Shown here in pieces: positions 50,300 through 62,800 of a stretch of 64,000 nucleotides of DNA; the first letter of the stretch is position 1, and each line of letters opens with the position of its first letter. The DNA is taken from the NCBI GenBank assembly GCA_038380795.1, contig CM076259.1, forward strand, positions 79,519,224 to 79,583,223. Reading direction: 5' to 3'. This DNA comes from Pyrocephalus nanus. Its lineage: Eukaryota > Chordata > Aves > Passeriformes > Tyrannidae. The notes beneath the pieces are model-generated. The model saw only the letters and a list, made by a program, of their open reading frames with translations. It was not told where the DNA came from and did no database searches. Position numbers and translations under genes: made by a program.

Positions 50300-50792
50300 G
50301 GATTCCCTCTGTATGTCCAACTAATTCCTTATCCACCTAACAGTCCACCCACAGAATCCGTCTCTCTCCAGTTTAGAGCAGGATGTTGGGGATGCTGTAT
50401 CAAAGGCTTTACAGAATTCCAAGTAAATGACATCAGTAGCCCTTCCTTGACTACTGATACAGTCACTCCATCATAGAAGGCCTCTAGATTGGTTAGACAG
50501 GACATGGTGAAGCCATGCTGGCTGTCCTGAGCCACCTCCCTGTCTCTGTGTGCCCTAGCATAGCTTCTCAGAGGGATCTCTTCCATGATCTTCCCAGGCA
50601 CAGAGGTGAGGCTGACAGGTTGATAGTTCCCAGGGTCCTCCTTTCTACCCTTTTTAAAGATGAGTATAATGTTTTCCTTTTTCCAGTCCCATCGGACTTT
50701 ACCTGACTGCCATGACTTTTCAAATATCATGGAGCTTGACAACTACATTAGCCCATTTCCTTAGGACTCTGAGATGCATCTTATTGGGTTTG
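50300..50792 (-). mobile_element. CR1 LINE, reverse-transcriptase segment
   Basis: About 490 bp of CR1 ORF2 in minus orientation, covering the N-terminal half of the reverse-transcriptase domain. On the minus strand it begins at a decayed version of the block that normally encodes MHPRVLREL (ATGCATCTCAGAGTCC, about 50775), continues through the frame described separately, and ends around TTGGACATACAGAGGG (about 50320-50303). It has neither the 3' end nor the octamers, so it is an internal fragment, truncated on both sides. This is an unusual shape for a 5'-truncated LINE and points to later rearrangement or deletion. Confidence 0.95.
50329..50742 (-). pseudogene. CR1 ORF2 reverse-transcriptase remnant
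   Basis: A 137-codon open remnant of CR1 reverse transcriptase. Blocks in order: [11 protein letters not shown], then [24 protein letters not shown] and VPGKIMEE (RT domains 1-2), then DSQHGFT and SCLTNL-AFYDGVT (RT domain 2a/3). After this a 1-base deletion near 50437-50445 shifts the frame: the true continuation ([14 protein letters not shown]) is in the neighbouring frame. There the catalytic motif reads YLEF where CR1 has YLDF, so the metal-binding Asp of RT motif A is Glu. The natural start of ORF2 and the endonuclease domain are absent; the apparent ATG is incidental. Non-functional. Confidence 0.92.
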
Positions 50793-51705
50793 TTCTGGAG
50801 AGCAGAATAAGACCTGCTGTATATACAGCCCTTCAATGAAGGTACAACAGACACATGCCCTTGGAGGAGCTAACTCAGTGTCCATTGCATATCTGAATGA
50901 TCAGGAGATCTAGGTCACATCCAACACGACCAGTCAGGCTAAGCACGATGCTTTTCCAATGTCTCTTCACTCAGCATGTGTGTGTTATACTTTTAGTCCC
51001 TGGCCCCTTTAATGGACACACTGATTCTTCCCCAACAACAGAATGTGGTCAGCCTCCAAAAAGGTGCATGGGCTTTTGCAAATTTACACTTGCATGTGTT
51101 GATCTCCTTTGGAAATGCTGCCACCTCCAAAAGAGAGAGGTAATGGTACAGCAGCTCAGAGCAGAATTCCTAGCAACTTAGACAAAGCTGACTCTGTCAT
51201 AAGTATTTCAGTACTGGAGTAAAGTTGATATGCTGTTACTGAACCTAAATAACTTTACCGAAACTTGACTAAAACCTCAAAATTATAGCTCTTATATGGA
51301 GACCTGTAGGACTTCCACGACATCGCTGGGGGAGAGAGAGATTGATGGCTCTGTGGCAAGCCATGGGTAGGGTGGAAGAAGACCCCAGGGGAAGCTGTGC
51401 AAGGCCAGTAAGACCTTTTTGTGCCTTGTCAGTGAATTTTCATGAAGAAGGTTCACCACATTCTGGAATGATTAAGCCCTGTTTCTGACTATTGAAATCT
51501 GAGCAGATTTTAGTGTGAGGAGACACTGCTGCACTGTGACTGAAGCTGTGCTGAATGCAACATCTCATCATCTGTTCTCATCTCTACATCTGTGCTCAGA
51601 AAGATGGACTTTGTAATGAACTATGAACAGAAAAAAGACACATATCATCAAACTGCAAGGTGTGGACAGATCTTGCAGCTAAACCAACTTAGGCTTTCAT
51701 GACAT
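50793..51705. other. Unassigned sequence between two CR1 fragments
   Basis: About 0.9 kb that I cannot assign. It is moderately GC-rich with a 94-codon plus frame (50897-51181) lacking any known domain. A purine-rich piece lies at 51325-51410. It separates two CR1 fragments of opposite orientation and may contain decayed CR1 or another inserted repeat. Confidence 0.4.
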
Positions 51706-52392
51706 GAGGTGCTGGAAAGCAGTGCTGGGGAAAGTGACCTGTGGATCCTGGTTGATGGCAGGTTCCATATGAGTCAGCAGTGCCCTGGCAGCCAGCAGGG
51801 CCAACCGTGTCCTAGGAGGCATCAGGAAAAGCATCGCCAGCCAGTTGAGGGAGGGGATTGTCCTGCTCTGTTCTGCACTGGTGTGGCCTCACCTTGAATA
51901 TTGTGTGCAGTTTTGTGCACCACAATGTAAGAAGGATACAAAGCTCTTAGAGAGCATCCAAACAAAGACAACTAATATGCTGAAGGGCCTTGAAGAGAAG
52001 CTGTACGAGGAGTGGCTGAGGTCACTTGGTCTACTGAGCCTGGAGAAGAGGAGACGGAGGGGAGACCTCATCACAGTCTACAACTTCCCTGTGAAGGGAA
52101 AAGAAGATCTCTGCTCTGTGGTGACCAGTGACAGGACCTGAGGGAATGGCCTGAAGTTGTGTCAGAGGAGGTTTAGGTTGGGTATTAGAAAATGATTCTT
52201 CACTCAGGGGGTGGTTGGGCACTGGAACAGGCTCCCCAGGGAAGTGTTCACAGCACCAAGCCTGACCAAGTTCAAGAAGTGTTTGGACAATGCTCTCAGG
52301 CACAAGGTGTGACTCTTGGGGATGGCCCTGTGCAGGGCTAAGGGTTGGACTCGATGATCGTTGTGAGTCCCTTCCAACCTGGCTGAAAACCA
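51706..52392 (+). mobile_element. CR1 LINE, 3' part, 5'-truncated
   Basis: About 690 bp of CR1 in plus orientation, from the middle of the ORF2 C-terminal region to the 3' UTR. The 3' UTR reads GTGTGACTCTTGGGGATGG, GGTTGGACTCGATGATCG and CCCTTCCAACCTGGCTG, in CR1 order. The expected ATTCTATG octamers are missing after 52392, so the extreme 3' end is lost or decayed. The 3' UTR type differs from the copies at 1157 and 17210, giving at least three CR1 lineages in the window. Confidence 0.95.
51709..52312 (+). pseudogene. CR1 ORF2 C-terminal half remnant
   Basis: Decayed C-terminal part of CR1 ORF2 in two frames. The first frame has LESSAGESDLWILVDGRF and MSQQCPG, matching the CR1 block LxxxxAExDLGVLVDxxxxMSQQC. 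A frameshift between about 51790 and 51850 moves to a second frame with ALVWPHLEYCVQF, then LLESIQ, KGLEEK-YEEWLRSLGL and SLEKRRRRGDLI, then VTSDRT. Stops follow at 52139-52141 and 52193-52195 inside otherwise recognisable tail sequence (RFRLGIRK, GHWNRLPREV), and the natural ORF2 stop is TGA at 52310-52312. At least one frameshift and two premature stops show it is dead. The long minus frame 52537-52031 is its antisense shadow. Confidence 0.93.
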
Positions 52393-54326
52393 AGGACTGA
52401 AAACCTGCACTGCTGGCAAATATATGAATTTGTGTTGTGACACTGTAAGAGAGGCTGAAACAAAGGAAATTTTTTGTATGTTCTAAAGTTAGAAAGAAAT
52501 TTTCAGGTCTTTTGAAGTCTTCACAGTTTATTATCACTCACTGATTAATAAACTATCAGTTACATAAATGATCAGGCAGTGAAGTAGGTAATTTAGAATA
52601 TATTTAGTAAAGATGAGGTTATACCTATCCTCAGTAAGTATTTTCTGAAGTTTAAGTTAGAGGTAAAGTTCTAGGTCCACTGGACTCATAGGAAGTTTGT
52701 AACTGATCCCTGCAGAACAAGATTTCACCAGCTATTCTGTTTATTCAGACAGGTATTAAATTCTTGACTTTGAACTTCTATTTGTCTTCACTGGCTTAAG
52801 TGCGTTTCAAATGCACAGAAAAAAGCCTGAAAAGGAAGAATATCCACTATGTACATGTGACTCACTGCAGCATCCACAAAAAAGTCAGTTATGACAGTTC
52901 AAGTCTATAATTTCTAGCAATATTGGTAGTTCTATTTCAATCTTGAACAAACAAATTATAAAATGCGTGCTTCTGGTATAGTTAGAGCATATCCCTGTAC
53001 CCTGAAAACTGCTTCCATTCACAGTTTCTCTACAACTGCCACAGTAAAAAGGTAGAAAACTAGTGTTGCAATAACATAAATAGTAGATTCTGCTAGCTTG
53101 AAATCTCACATACAAGAATTTATTTAAAGAACAAGGACAAACTAATATTGTCAGTTTACACCTAGGCAACTTATGGTGGCTTAATAGGTCAAGTATCACA
53201 GAATCACACATACACAGAAGTTGCACATAAATGTAGGGGTTTTTCATTGCATGTTCCAAGAATAATTACATTTAAATTACACTAACTGTAATAAAAATAA
53301 TCTTCATAACTTTTACCTGGCAAGTTAGTGCTGCTCATTTGGCAGGCAGTAATTTGTTAATCCAAAGTGGTCAAACTATTGTGATTTATGTGACTGTACT
53401 CTTCTCATGTAACCATTGTTGAATACCAATTACTTCATACATGATACTGAACTTCACACTTGGGAGAATCCACCTCTTTCACATGGAACAACTGTGGCTC
53501 AGAATGTGTGGACCACTTAATGGTTTTGATGATTTGCCCATCTCTTATTTGGGCAAGTCACCATTTCACGTAATTTTTATTTAGAACTCTTTACAAGTGT
53601 GAGATGCTTCGAACCTGACAATGATAAGTGCTTCTATTACACTGAAACTACAGATAAGGCAAAGATCTTTCGTAAGTCTTCATAAATGTAGTCTTGCTTA
53701 TCTCATTTTAGATAAAAGGGGCAGCTGCTTGGACAAATGGGCATTGTTGGATGCTTTTTAGTGTATACTTGAAAAATTGGTCAGCTCAAGGATTGCCTGC
53801 TCTACATGGGTGAATATCACTACTTTTAACATATTCCAAGAATTTGGAATAATAAAAGCAGAGCTGAATTCAGGACTCCAGGTTTTACATACTGAGCCAG
53901 GCTTTCAGCAGGCTGAGATGGACTGACTATATCAATATGCAAACTATCTGGTTTGGGCTACAAATAGTGCTATTTAATAACAATATTTCCTCCCTGTGAA
54001 TTTGCAGCAGTGACTTTTTAGCCTTGTGTTTCCACTGCTGGCAGATGTGCAAACACAAGGTGGTAAAAGCCAGTTCCCTTTAATTACACCCAAACTGCAG
54101 TGCTGGCTTACAAAGTACCCAGGGCTCCCCACCCCCCCACCTCGCCTTGGCACAGCCTGCTTCCCAGAGGGAGAAAGAGAGGGTTGCAGGAGGAGAGAGG
54201 AGGAGAGGGGCGGCATCCTCTGTGCACTCCAAGGTACTGCCTGAGTGTAGCTCGGAGGTACCCCTGAGAACTCAGAACTCCCAAAGCTCTGATGTACAGC
54301 ACTGTACAAACAACAGACACCCCGTA
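52393..54326. other. AT-rich non-coding DNA with one GC-rich patch
   Basis: No gene is recognised. The patch 54100-54260 is GC-rich with C-runs (CCCCACCCCCCCACC) and a purine-rich AGGAGGAGAG stretch, which makes overlapping 70-111 codon frames on both strands that I treat as composition effects. A 124-codon minus frame at 53259-52885 has no domain. Confidence 0.5.
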
Positions 54327-54360
54327 ATTCCTTACATTAAAACATTCCGTACATTAAAAC
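54327..54360 (+). repeat. 17-bp tandem duplication
   Basis: ATTCCTTACATTAAAAC (54327-54343) is followed directly by ATTCCGTACATTAAAAC (54344-54360), 16 of 17 identical. Confidence 0.92.
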
Positions 54361-57300
54361 ACATAGTCTCTGTAAAACTCCACACACTGCTGAGGGCGTA
54401 GGTTCAGAAATGACAAGGTTACAGAACTGAGCCCTCAAAACAATTCAGTGCTGTCTGTATTGCAGCAGTGATTTTGAGAGTGATCAGACTGGATCCCTTG
54501 CACTCCACTACATGCAGATACACAAGATGGCAGTTTTCCACCCAGGAAGGTTTTGTGTTCTAAATTTAAATGAGATCCCGTTTATAAATAGCGAGAGAAC
54601 AATGTCATTAAATAGTCTCTCTTGCCAGCGTCGTGATGATTCCAAATTACATCAATGGAAGCAGAGAAAATTAACAGCTTTGCCTTAATCCTTTGTATGT
54701 TATGTTGGGGAACGTGTCAACATGATTCTGTTCCCAGCACTTCCATTCATGTAATTTGTCTGTAAAAAAAACCCCACAAAATAAAATGTCCCTAAAGACA
54801 AATTATCTAAACAAGAAATGGTAAGAGAATTAAGGTAAAAAGTTCAAAGTTGATTGCACTGCCCATGTAAACTGCTGAGATTGACTGTGCTTCTTAAAAA
54901 AACAAATAAACAAACAAGAATCACACAAGACAAAAAGCAAAAATCACCTCTCTTACTTTCTAGTGGAAGTCCCCTGAAGTTAAATATTGATTCCTTTTCT
55001 TTGACAGTTGAATAGCAGTTGGATACAGAAAATGATCCAACTTGGTTTCAGCGTGTTGCTCAGTAAAAAGTGTTGGTTCCCATAATATCACTGAAGCTTA
55101 TGGAGGTATAGTTAAATGCCATGTAAATACAAACCACAGAGCATTTCACCAGATGGTTGTTCAAAGGCTCATGTAGACACTCAGAAAAATCTACAAAGAT
55201 AGCATTTGTAATGGCAGTAGTTACTAAGTGCACCTCGAGAAGCAGTACAAATATCAACAGTGATGCAGGAAAACAACAAAAAGGGAATAGTTCTGATGTA
55301 TCACTGCATTACTTTAGTTTCACATAACTCTTATACAACCAGTTTTCCCAGGAATCAGTCCAATTCAGTTTTGGTGGACAGAGTTAGAGTGGTTTTAGGC
55401 AGAGTAACACAGCAATGAATAAAATTTTTTATCAGCTTTTATTATAGATTTCTCCCTGTCTGAAACCACAAACTTGGCGATGCAGTGTAAAAGCCTTGAT
55501 CGACCAATAACAAAATTTTGCACTCCATTAAAGGAAACATTGAGGCTCTTTGCCAATGCAAAAGAAGAAACAAACTATGTAAAAAACCAAACCAAAGGAA
55601 TACAAAACACCGAAAGTGTGGGTTTTAAGGTTATTAATAAGAAATAAAATCAAATGAGCTATTAGAGGAATTCAAATTGTCATGCTTTTATTAAGCAAAT
55701 GATTGCAACATACTCAGTGAGAAGAAGCTCACAGCACATTTATTGGAGGTACAGTGATATATAAAGTGCTAGCATATATTCTTGGTGCAAGAGCATATTC
55801 TCATTGTTAAACAAACAAAGAAAGAGTTGTGGTTTTGGTCAGAATCACTGGCTACCACAACCTTTATGGTTCCATGATGTAAATGCTATCTGAAATTCAC
55901 ACATTTCTGATAATGATTGCCTGGATTCTGCTTTTTTGTTGTTTCTTTTTGTAAGGGGAGGGAGGGTTTTTACAATGTTTTACAAAAAACAAGTGTCAGT
56001 TTTCAGGACAAAGTCCCTGCTGGCATGCATTAGTTCATTTGTTTTTTAGGCAGATGCATAATGAAAAGATACCTTTTTTCCTCAGAATGTTATCCAAAAT
56101 TAAACAGGATTACAAGTTGCAAACTAGTCCAGACTTGACTTCTCAGTGTCAATACTCATTTGTGTATCATGTTTAAAATGCATAGATTGGGGATAGAGTG
56201 AAACAGATTTCAGATGTTGCTAGATAGCTATGTGATTATGCATGTAATAAATCCCCCCAAAATTCAAAGCCACCTTCAAATAAAACTCATGAACGCAAGC
56301 CATGCAACCCACTTGTGGATCTCTTCCCACAAAAAAACCACCTTAGTGAAGGAATGAAAATAATAACATAAATTCTTGTAGTTCTTGTGATATCTTTGTG
56401 CTTATTCACAGGGCTCCTTTTAACCTTGTAAAATTAACCTTCATAAGGAAGGCTCAGTAGGAAGAGGCATTGTGTCTGGAGCAGGGATAGAAAGGAAAGG
56501 AGCAACGGGAATTCACAAGTAATGTGCTATGTTAGTCTTCTCCAGCTCTAGTCTTTCTCTTTTCTCTCAAAACAAAGAGGCAGATTCCAAGTGAACTTGC
56601 CAAAAATCCAAGGGAGGTCAGAGATGATCTCCTGATCATTCAGGTTAGCAGCCTTCTCGATCAGCGGTGCTACATCACTGTTGATCCTAAGAATTTTAAA
56701 TGTCCAGCCTCACTGATTAGCCAGTACTAAACAGTTACGGAGTAAACTATATTAATTTCAATATGTGCTATTTTTAAAATACGATTTTCTTTAAGAAAAT
56801 TTTTTTAATTCTAATAATTTTTAACAAATCTGTAGCTGGTTAAGAGGACAAAGTCATCTGGTTTGTAGCAACTTTCCTATTCCTTTGGAATTCCTAAACC
56901 AAGTTGGTTTAATTGGTAAACTTTGGCCACCATAAATCAGAAAGCTCTGGTAACTGGGACATGCATTGCAGTTTCTTCCTCCCATAAATGCAAGTAAGAC
57001 TCCTGAATGAATAATCTCTGGTGAGTTATACCCAGTGTTTCAGTTCCAAGTGAGAAAAGGGCGTGGAATAGACTCAGGCTTTCAGAGTTGCACAACAATA
57101 GGAAAAAAAGGGAGAGATAAAATCAGTTTAGCTGACCAGAGCATGTGTAAAATACAAAAAATAAATACATCAAATCCACTGCATATTCCTTGTCAAACAT
57201 GGCAGCTCTGACAAGAGAAAAGACTGTCTGAACAATTTTAGGTCTATTATGAACAGCTGAAAAAAAGCACGTTGCAGAAGATATTTGCTAATAGTAAGCC

Positions 57301-57875
57301 AAAGACAATTGTGATGGCAAGTAATTAAAAACTGGCACTGCTTCCATACATGGGAAATTATGTTCGATTCACTAATTCTGCAGATTTGCTCAAATCTTGA
57401 TAAAACTGAATGGGAAACTGCATACAGACAAGATAAAACCCATGAAATTTACTTCTATGTAGCCAGTGCTTCCAATCAGCACCCCAGTAGAGCTGATTAT
57501 ACAACTAATAACCAACAGACAACCCCCCTCCAGATTCATAAAAGTAAACCAAACTTTTTCTTCTTACTTCAGAGCCATTTTACTTGTAGTTTCCATCAAA
57601 ACTTTTCCCTGCTAAAGAAAAAATCAATGAAACTCCTTAGTAATTTTAATGTCTTGACAGATTTGTTAATATTTGAAAGCTTTAGAAGAGGAATACAGTT
57701 GTAATTCTCGTGATACAGCCCACAAACTACTTCAGTTCCACTTAATTTTTGCTTCAAGTGGACAATGTCCAGCACAGAAAATCCTGGTCACTGCTGCTGA
57801 TCACTACTATTTCCATTGCAGAATGCAGCTTGTATGGTCTCTAAGGATCTTAGCTGACTAGTGGAACTAAATACT
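54361..57875. other. AT-rich non-coding DNA
   Basis: No gene is recognised. The part 54540-54760 is complex, repeat-free and rich in homeodomain-like words (CATTAAATAG, CAAATTACATCAATGG, AAAATTAACAG), so it is a candidate conserved non-coding element. Frame 57360-57704 (+) has no domain. Confidence 0.5.
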
Positions 57876-59830
57876 TTAAGATATGACTAGGTTGGAAAGT
57901 TGCTGCAAAACCAAGGCGACCCCACAAAACAGCATTTCACCGACACATAACGTAGCTGCATATATACAACTATATGAAAAGTGAACTGTGCAAAAACCCC
58001 AACTTGATAAGGCTTCATAACAAGTGTTTTCCTGTGAATCAGCACTACATGAAGAACAACGTGAAGATAAAATAGTCCTCGGACACCACAATGAGCACCA
58101 TACAGAAGAGTCCACCTACCATGTGAGATTCCAGTTGGGAATTGCTTCCTCTTTAGTCGTCTTCTACCTGAGACTAGGCAGCACATGTTGAAACACATGA
58201 AGGTGAACCCCAAAACTGCCTAGCACAACAGAAATGCTAGCAATTGTCTGTCTCTTTCAACTTTGTTTAGTAAAAGAAGTAAAAAAATCAGTCCTGTTGT
58301 CTTTCGTCCACTCTGCACCAGATGAGTCCTGTAAACAGCAAAAGGAGTCTTCTTCCCTGTGACAGGCTAGTGCAGAATGCAGAGAACTCAACAACCAGGG
58401 CTATAAGAGCAAGAATGTGAGAGCCTGAGTGTAGCAGAAATAGAAATTGTATCACAGTCACACACAGCAAGCAAGAACACTCAAATACCAAGCTGGTAAA
58501 AAGGTCATAACCAGTGTCATGTATGCCAAAGCAGGAAGTTGAAGGAGTTTTTGAATCCACCAGCAAGTACAGTCATGGCCTTTGAAGGACAGAGACTAGT
58601 ATGGCTTCTATGCTAGAAGAACGGGCAAGACATTTATATCCTCATCCTTGGATATCCCAAGGCTTTCAAGAGTCTTCTAAATAAAATTATGTTTGAGGGC
58701 CTTGGGAAGAATGGGTTGTTTGTGGGAAAGAAGGAGTTAAAGGGGAGGGTGGCCTGGGCTGGAGGAATGTTGGGCAGCTATTGAGAGCACTGTGAAGATA
58801 AGAGCAAGGCATTAGGGGAGGAGAACAAATACTCTGGGGATCACACTGGGGAGTGCAAGGCCAGAGAATGCATCTTTACTGCAGAAGGGCTAAAAACAGC
58901 TGCTGTTAGGAGAGGATGGTGAGGAAAGACCAAAGAAAGACTTTTCAGATACCACACAGTGTGAGGAAAAAAGAAAACTGAGCTGGCTCATCTTACAGCA
59001 GCTGTTACAGTGGTGCTGGAGAAAACACAAGAGAGGAGATGGAAAGGTGAGGGTCACAACTCTTACATGAAGATAACTGAGAAGCTTAAATAGAAATGAC
59101 AGGTAAAATGGATAGAGCAGTACAAACCAGAGGAGAGCTAGAAAAGCAGGATCCTGACAACTTGCAGAGAGGGGTTTGGAATGATACCAGTCCACTTGGT
59201 ACTGCTCCTTGTGAAAATTAATCACCCCCAGCTGACCAATGCTGATAAAAATTACCTGCCAGAAACAGCCTGTGAAGCCACCAAATGGGTCATGTGCAAC
59301 ATCCAAGAAACACCTAGCCTTGAGAAATGAACTATGGAAACTGCCAGAGTTGAGACATGTTAAAGCAGGTGGAAGTGGTGTCTGCAGGGTTTTGTCTGTG
59401 AGAACAAAAGCCAAATGGGTCCAGTCACATGTTGGTAAAAGAAACTACTGTCTGTAGTTATTAGACTTGTGCCAGAGGGAGGTGCAGTTTAGTTATGGTG
59501 AGATAACGTTCAAAACTTCAGCGCTGGAGGATTCACTCATCCATTGCACATGATTATGGGTCCTCTGAACCCTGATAACATAAATGGGCTGGATTCAGAA
59601 AGGCAGGCTGGCAGGGCTGGGAAAACTTTCCAGGAAGAAGGAAAGCCCAAGGAACATAACAAAAAGGAGAAGGCAAACATATACAAAACCAGAAGATACA
59701 AACAGCTATGATGCTTGATAATAGGCTTTGAGGGTAAACAAACAAGGACCCTGGAAAGTAAGGACAAGACAGGCCCCTGTGGTTCTGTGTATGGGATTTG
59801 ACTGCAGTACAGCACAGAGGGGTTTTTCAT
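57876..59830 (-). other. Region of longer minus-strand open frames, unassigned
   Basis: About 2 kb, GC-richer than its surroundings, with several minus frames in succession: 59830-59537 (97 codons), 59414-58890 (174), 58566-58288 (92), 58213-57887 (108). The 174-codon frame is the longest in the window. Its translation is rich in Phe, Leu, Ser, Cys and His with a hydrophobic middle (FLALLWFVLLYPFYLSFLF), and it matches no family I know. The plus strand of 58690-59130 is strongly purine-rich, and a pyrimidine-rich strand has few stop codons, so open frames there are expected from composition. Possibilities are an unrecognised old repeat, a non-coding RNA locus, or chance. I do not call a gene. 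Confidence 0.3.
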
Positions 59831-62800
59831 TGTTATTTTTCCAAGAATGCTGTGTGAGTCCTAAATAAGGCATTGGAATTACAATAATTGAGTTTCCAAT
59901 CAAAAATTGAATGCCCAGGAGAAAATACAGCCAAATGGAATAAGAAACCACTAACCACCACCATGCATAGGTTGGCAAAACTATATGCTAGAAATTAAAG
60001 AGATCTCAAGTCCGGTGTCTCAACCATGAGCAGGTGATCTCCAGCGATCTGAAAGCAGCACTTTCAGCTCCACCAGCTGAGGAACATTCAGACTTTAAAA
60101 CTGCGCAGGACCATTTACCCGACCCTTAAGGGTCACAGTAGATTAAGGTGTAATTAGCCAGGAGAGCCTTAAAGTACCAATCCTACTGAAGATGTGAGTG
60201 GCCTGTGGGGTGGTGTGATGGTATTGTATTCAGCAAGACAGGAGAAAAATTACATTTTAGGCAATGGTCTCTGATTAGGAAATGGTCTCATTCTGGATCT
60301 CACTAATAATTGCTTGTGTGGGAATAATGCAGGAACAGTAGTAATCTTGGTTACACAATGGTGAGTGACAGTCAAGCCTCAGAAACACTTGAAACACCAC
60401 AGGGATGAGTAGCAAGAGAAGTTTGTACAGGTATGCTCAAGATAAGTTAGTGCAGAAGGATTAATGCACTTATGTTAGGAGCCAAAACCACAGAAACCAT
60501 CTGAATGTCCAAGTGAGGTTGAAGAAGGATTGTGATTCACTATTTTTAGCCAAGTGATTATGGAGTACTAGTTCAATGACCCAGTTTATATAATCAACCA
60601 GTGTATCACAGAGTGATGAAAGGATCTGGAGTCTGGATATCCAGGCAGTAAACACTGTCACTCCATGAAGAGCACCTAGTACTTTTAAACTGCCACAGCT
60701 TATGGCCACAGGACTAAAAGGTAAAAAGCAGTTTTCAGTCATGGACCTAGAGATTTTTAATTCTTTTTTACCTTAGTCTGTTGTTGGGTCTATTTTTTTT
60801 TCCTTTCCCCTAGAAAGGAGTGCTGTCAGAAGTTTATTTCTATTTTTCAAGAGTTGCAATATGACTTCACATTTCTCAAGTCTCACAATGGTCCTACAGT
60901 TTGCCAAGCACACATGACCTGAATGTGTGATAAATTAATCCATGAGTGAAGGAAAAATAAAATATCATAGATGCTGTAGTAAATGCCTGCTGCTTTTGGT
61001 AAAAACTTTAAATTTTTTATAACTAATGACATTCGTAAATCATCCATACACACAAAATTTTGCGTTAGACTAGTAAGGAACAAGAGAAAGATCATTCAAC
61101 ACTGTCCATAACTCTTGTGACTGCTAAAGGAGTTTAGTGCACGATTTATATGAGAAATAAAAACATTTAACAAAATTTTAAATCTACCGACAACTGAAAT
61201 ACTGCTCAAAATTACTCTTCTGTGTTTAAAAGCAGGAATAGACTAAGAATTTATACAGTAAATTGTTTAAAACTCCTTTTTCCAGAGTACAGACATCATG
61301 GAAAAAAACCAAACAAACAACAAAACCAGTGTCTCCAGATCTTTTTTCAGTGTAACAGACATCAGCCTTAGATCATTTTTTGTCACTAGGTACTGATACC
61401 ATTAGACACACTGTGAAAGAGTCAGTTATTGAAAATAACAATTTGGCTTTTTGTAAAGCAATTGGCACTGTAGTTATCTGAATAGCTTCTTGATAGGAAC
61501 TGCTTGCAACCAACCCTGATTTCTGCTTTTCCTGAACTGATTCCTGTGAAGTTACAACCCAAAATTCCTCTCAATAGTAAAATTAGACATGAATATTTTA
61601 AGAATTGTAATGTTAGTGTAACTTAAGAGCTTAAAAGTCAGTAATAGCACCCGTATTTTAACATTTGACATTACTAAGAGTTTTTAAAATAGCACAGAAC
61701 AAAAGCCTGCTTAAATGACGCAGGCTAGTAGTAATATTAGATATTTCTGGTTTAGTTCTGTATTTTCTTTAAAGTTGACAATCTTTCCCAAAGGCTCTAA
61801 ACTGGTGGATCACAGAAGGGGCATGGAAAGCAGTGAAAACCTCAGCCTGCCTGTGTGAACATGATTCTGTATTGAGCAAACTAGCCAATTAATTGCCAGC
61901 TGCAGTTTCTCTTTCAGCTGATCCCAAACCATCCCTTATTGCTTCTTTTCTTATGTCTTTGACCTTGCTTCCGTGGGAGAGCAATAATAGTGCCAAGAAT
62001 ACATTGGTGCAGTGACATGGCATGACAACATCCCTGTGGCTGCATCATGGAAGACGTTTACGAAGTGGGCTGGGGAAAGGAGAAGCAGAGATAGGAGTGT
62101 TCACACTATGGGTCAGGACATTTGCAGGCAGCCGGATGCTGGGCTGCAAGCAGAGCATTTGCCCTCAGCACATTAAATCGTAATGGGCTGTGGGCAGCTT
62201 TCTGAAGCTTGCCTCACTGACCCCAGTCTGAGGGAGCCAGTGAAGCAGGAGGCTGACAGACAAACTGGCTAAAAGCTGCTACTTCACTTTTTTAAAAACC
62301 CACTTACATATTTAGGTTAAAATTTATTGACCAATGTTTCTTTCTGCTACTTTTCTTTCTCTGCTAAACTGAAGGACAAAGGGTGTCTCTGCTAAGAAGT
62401 GAAGGAATCTGAGCATGACTGGGGGAGAGAGAAGCTAGTTCTCTGCACTTCCCAGCATCAGCAGGTAAGAGGGCTTTCAAATGTCAGTATTCTCATCTAT
62501 AATGATGGCCTCTTTGACAGACTAGAAAAGCCTCAGCAGCTCAATGCAAAGGGAGGGTTCTTTCCTATTCGTCCAATACCTTACAGTACCGTACTTTGTG
62601 AAACCAGAAAATAGTTTTCAATTACCATATACATTTCTTTTTATGGTTTTCCACATCATATACAAAAGAAAATTTATAAGCTATGCCTATTGTTCTCCAT
62701 ATTTTACAAGAAAAAAAATCTTGCAGTACAAAGGCCACTGTTGATTTCAGCAGTTGATCTGGGATCAGGTACAGAATGTAGGGTCTGTGTTTCTTCACCC

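Noticed and set aside
52031..52537. 168-codon minus-strand frame
   Set aside because: Antisense shadow of the CR1 ORF2 tail and 3' UTR.
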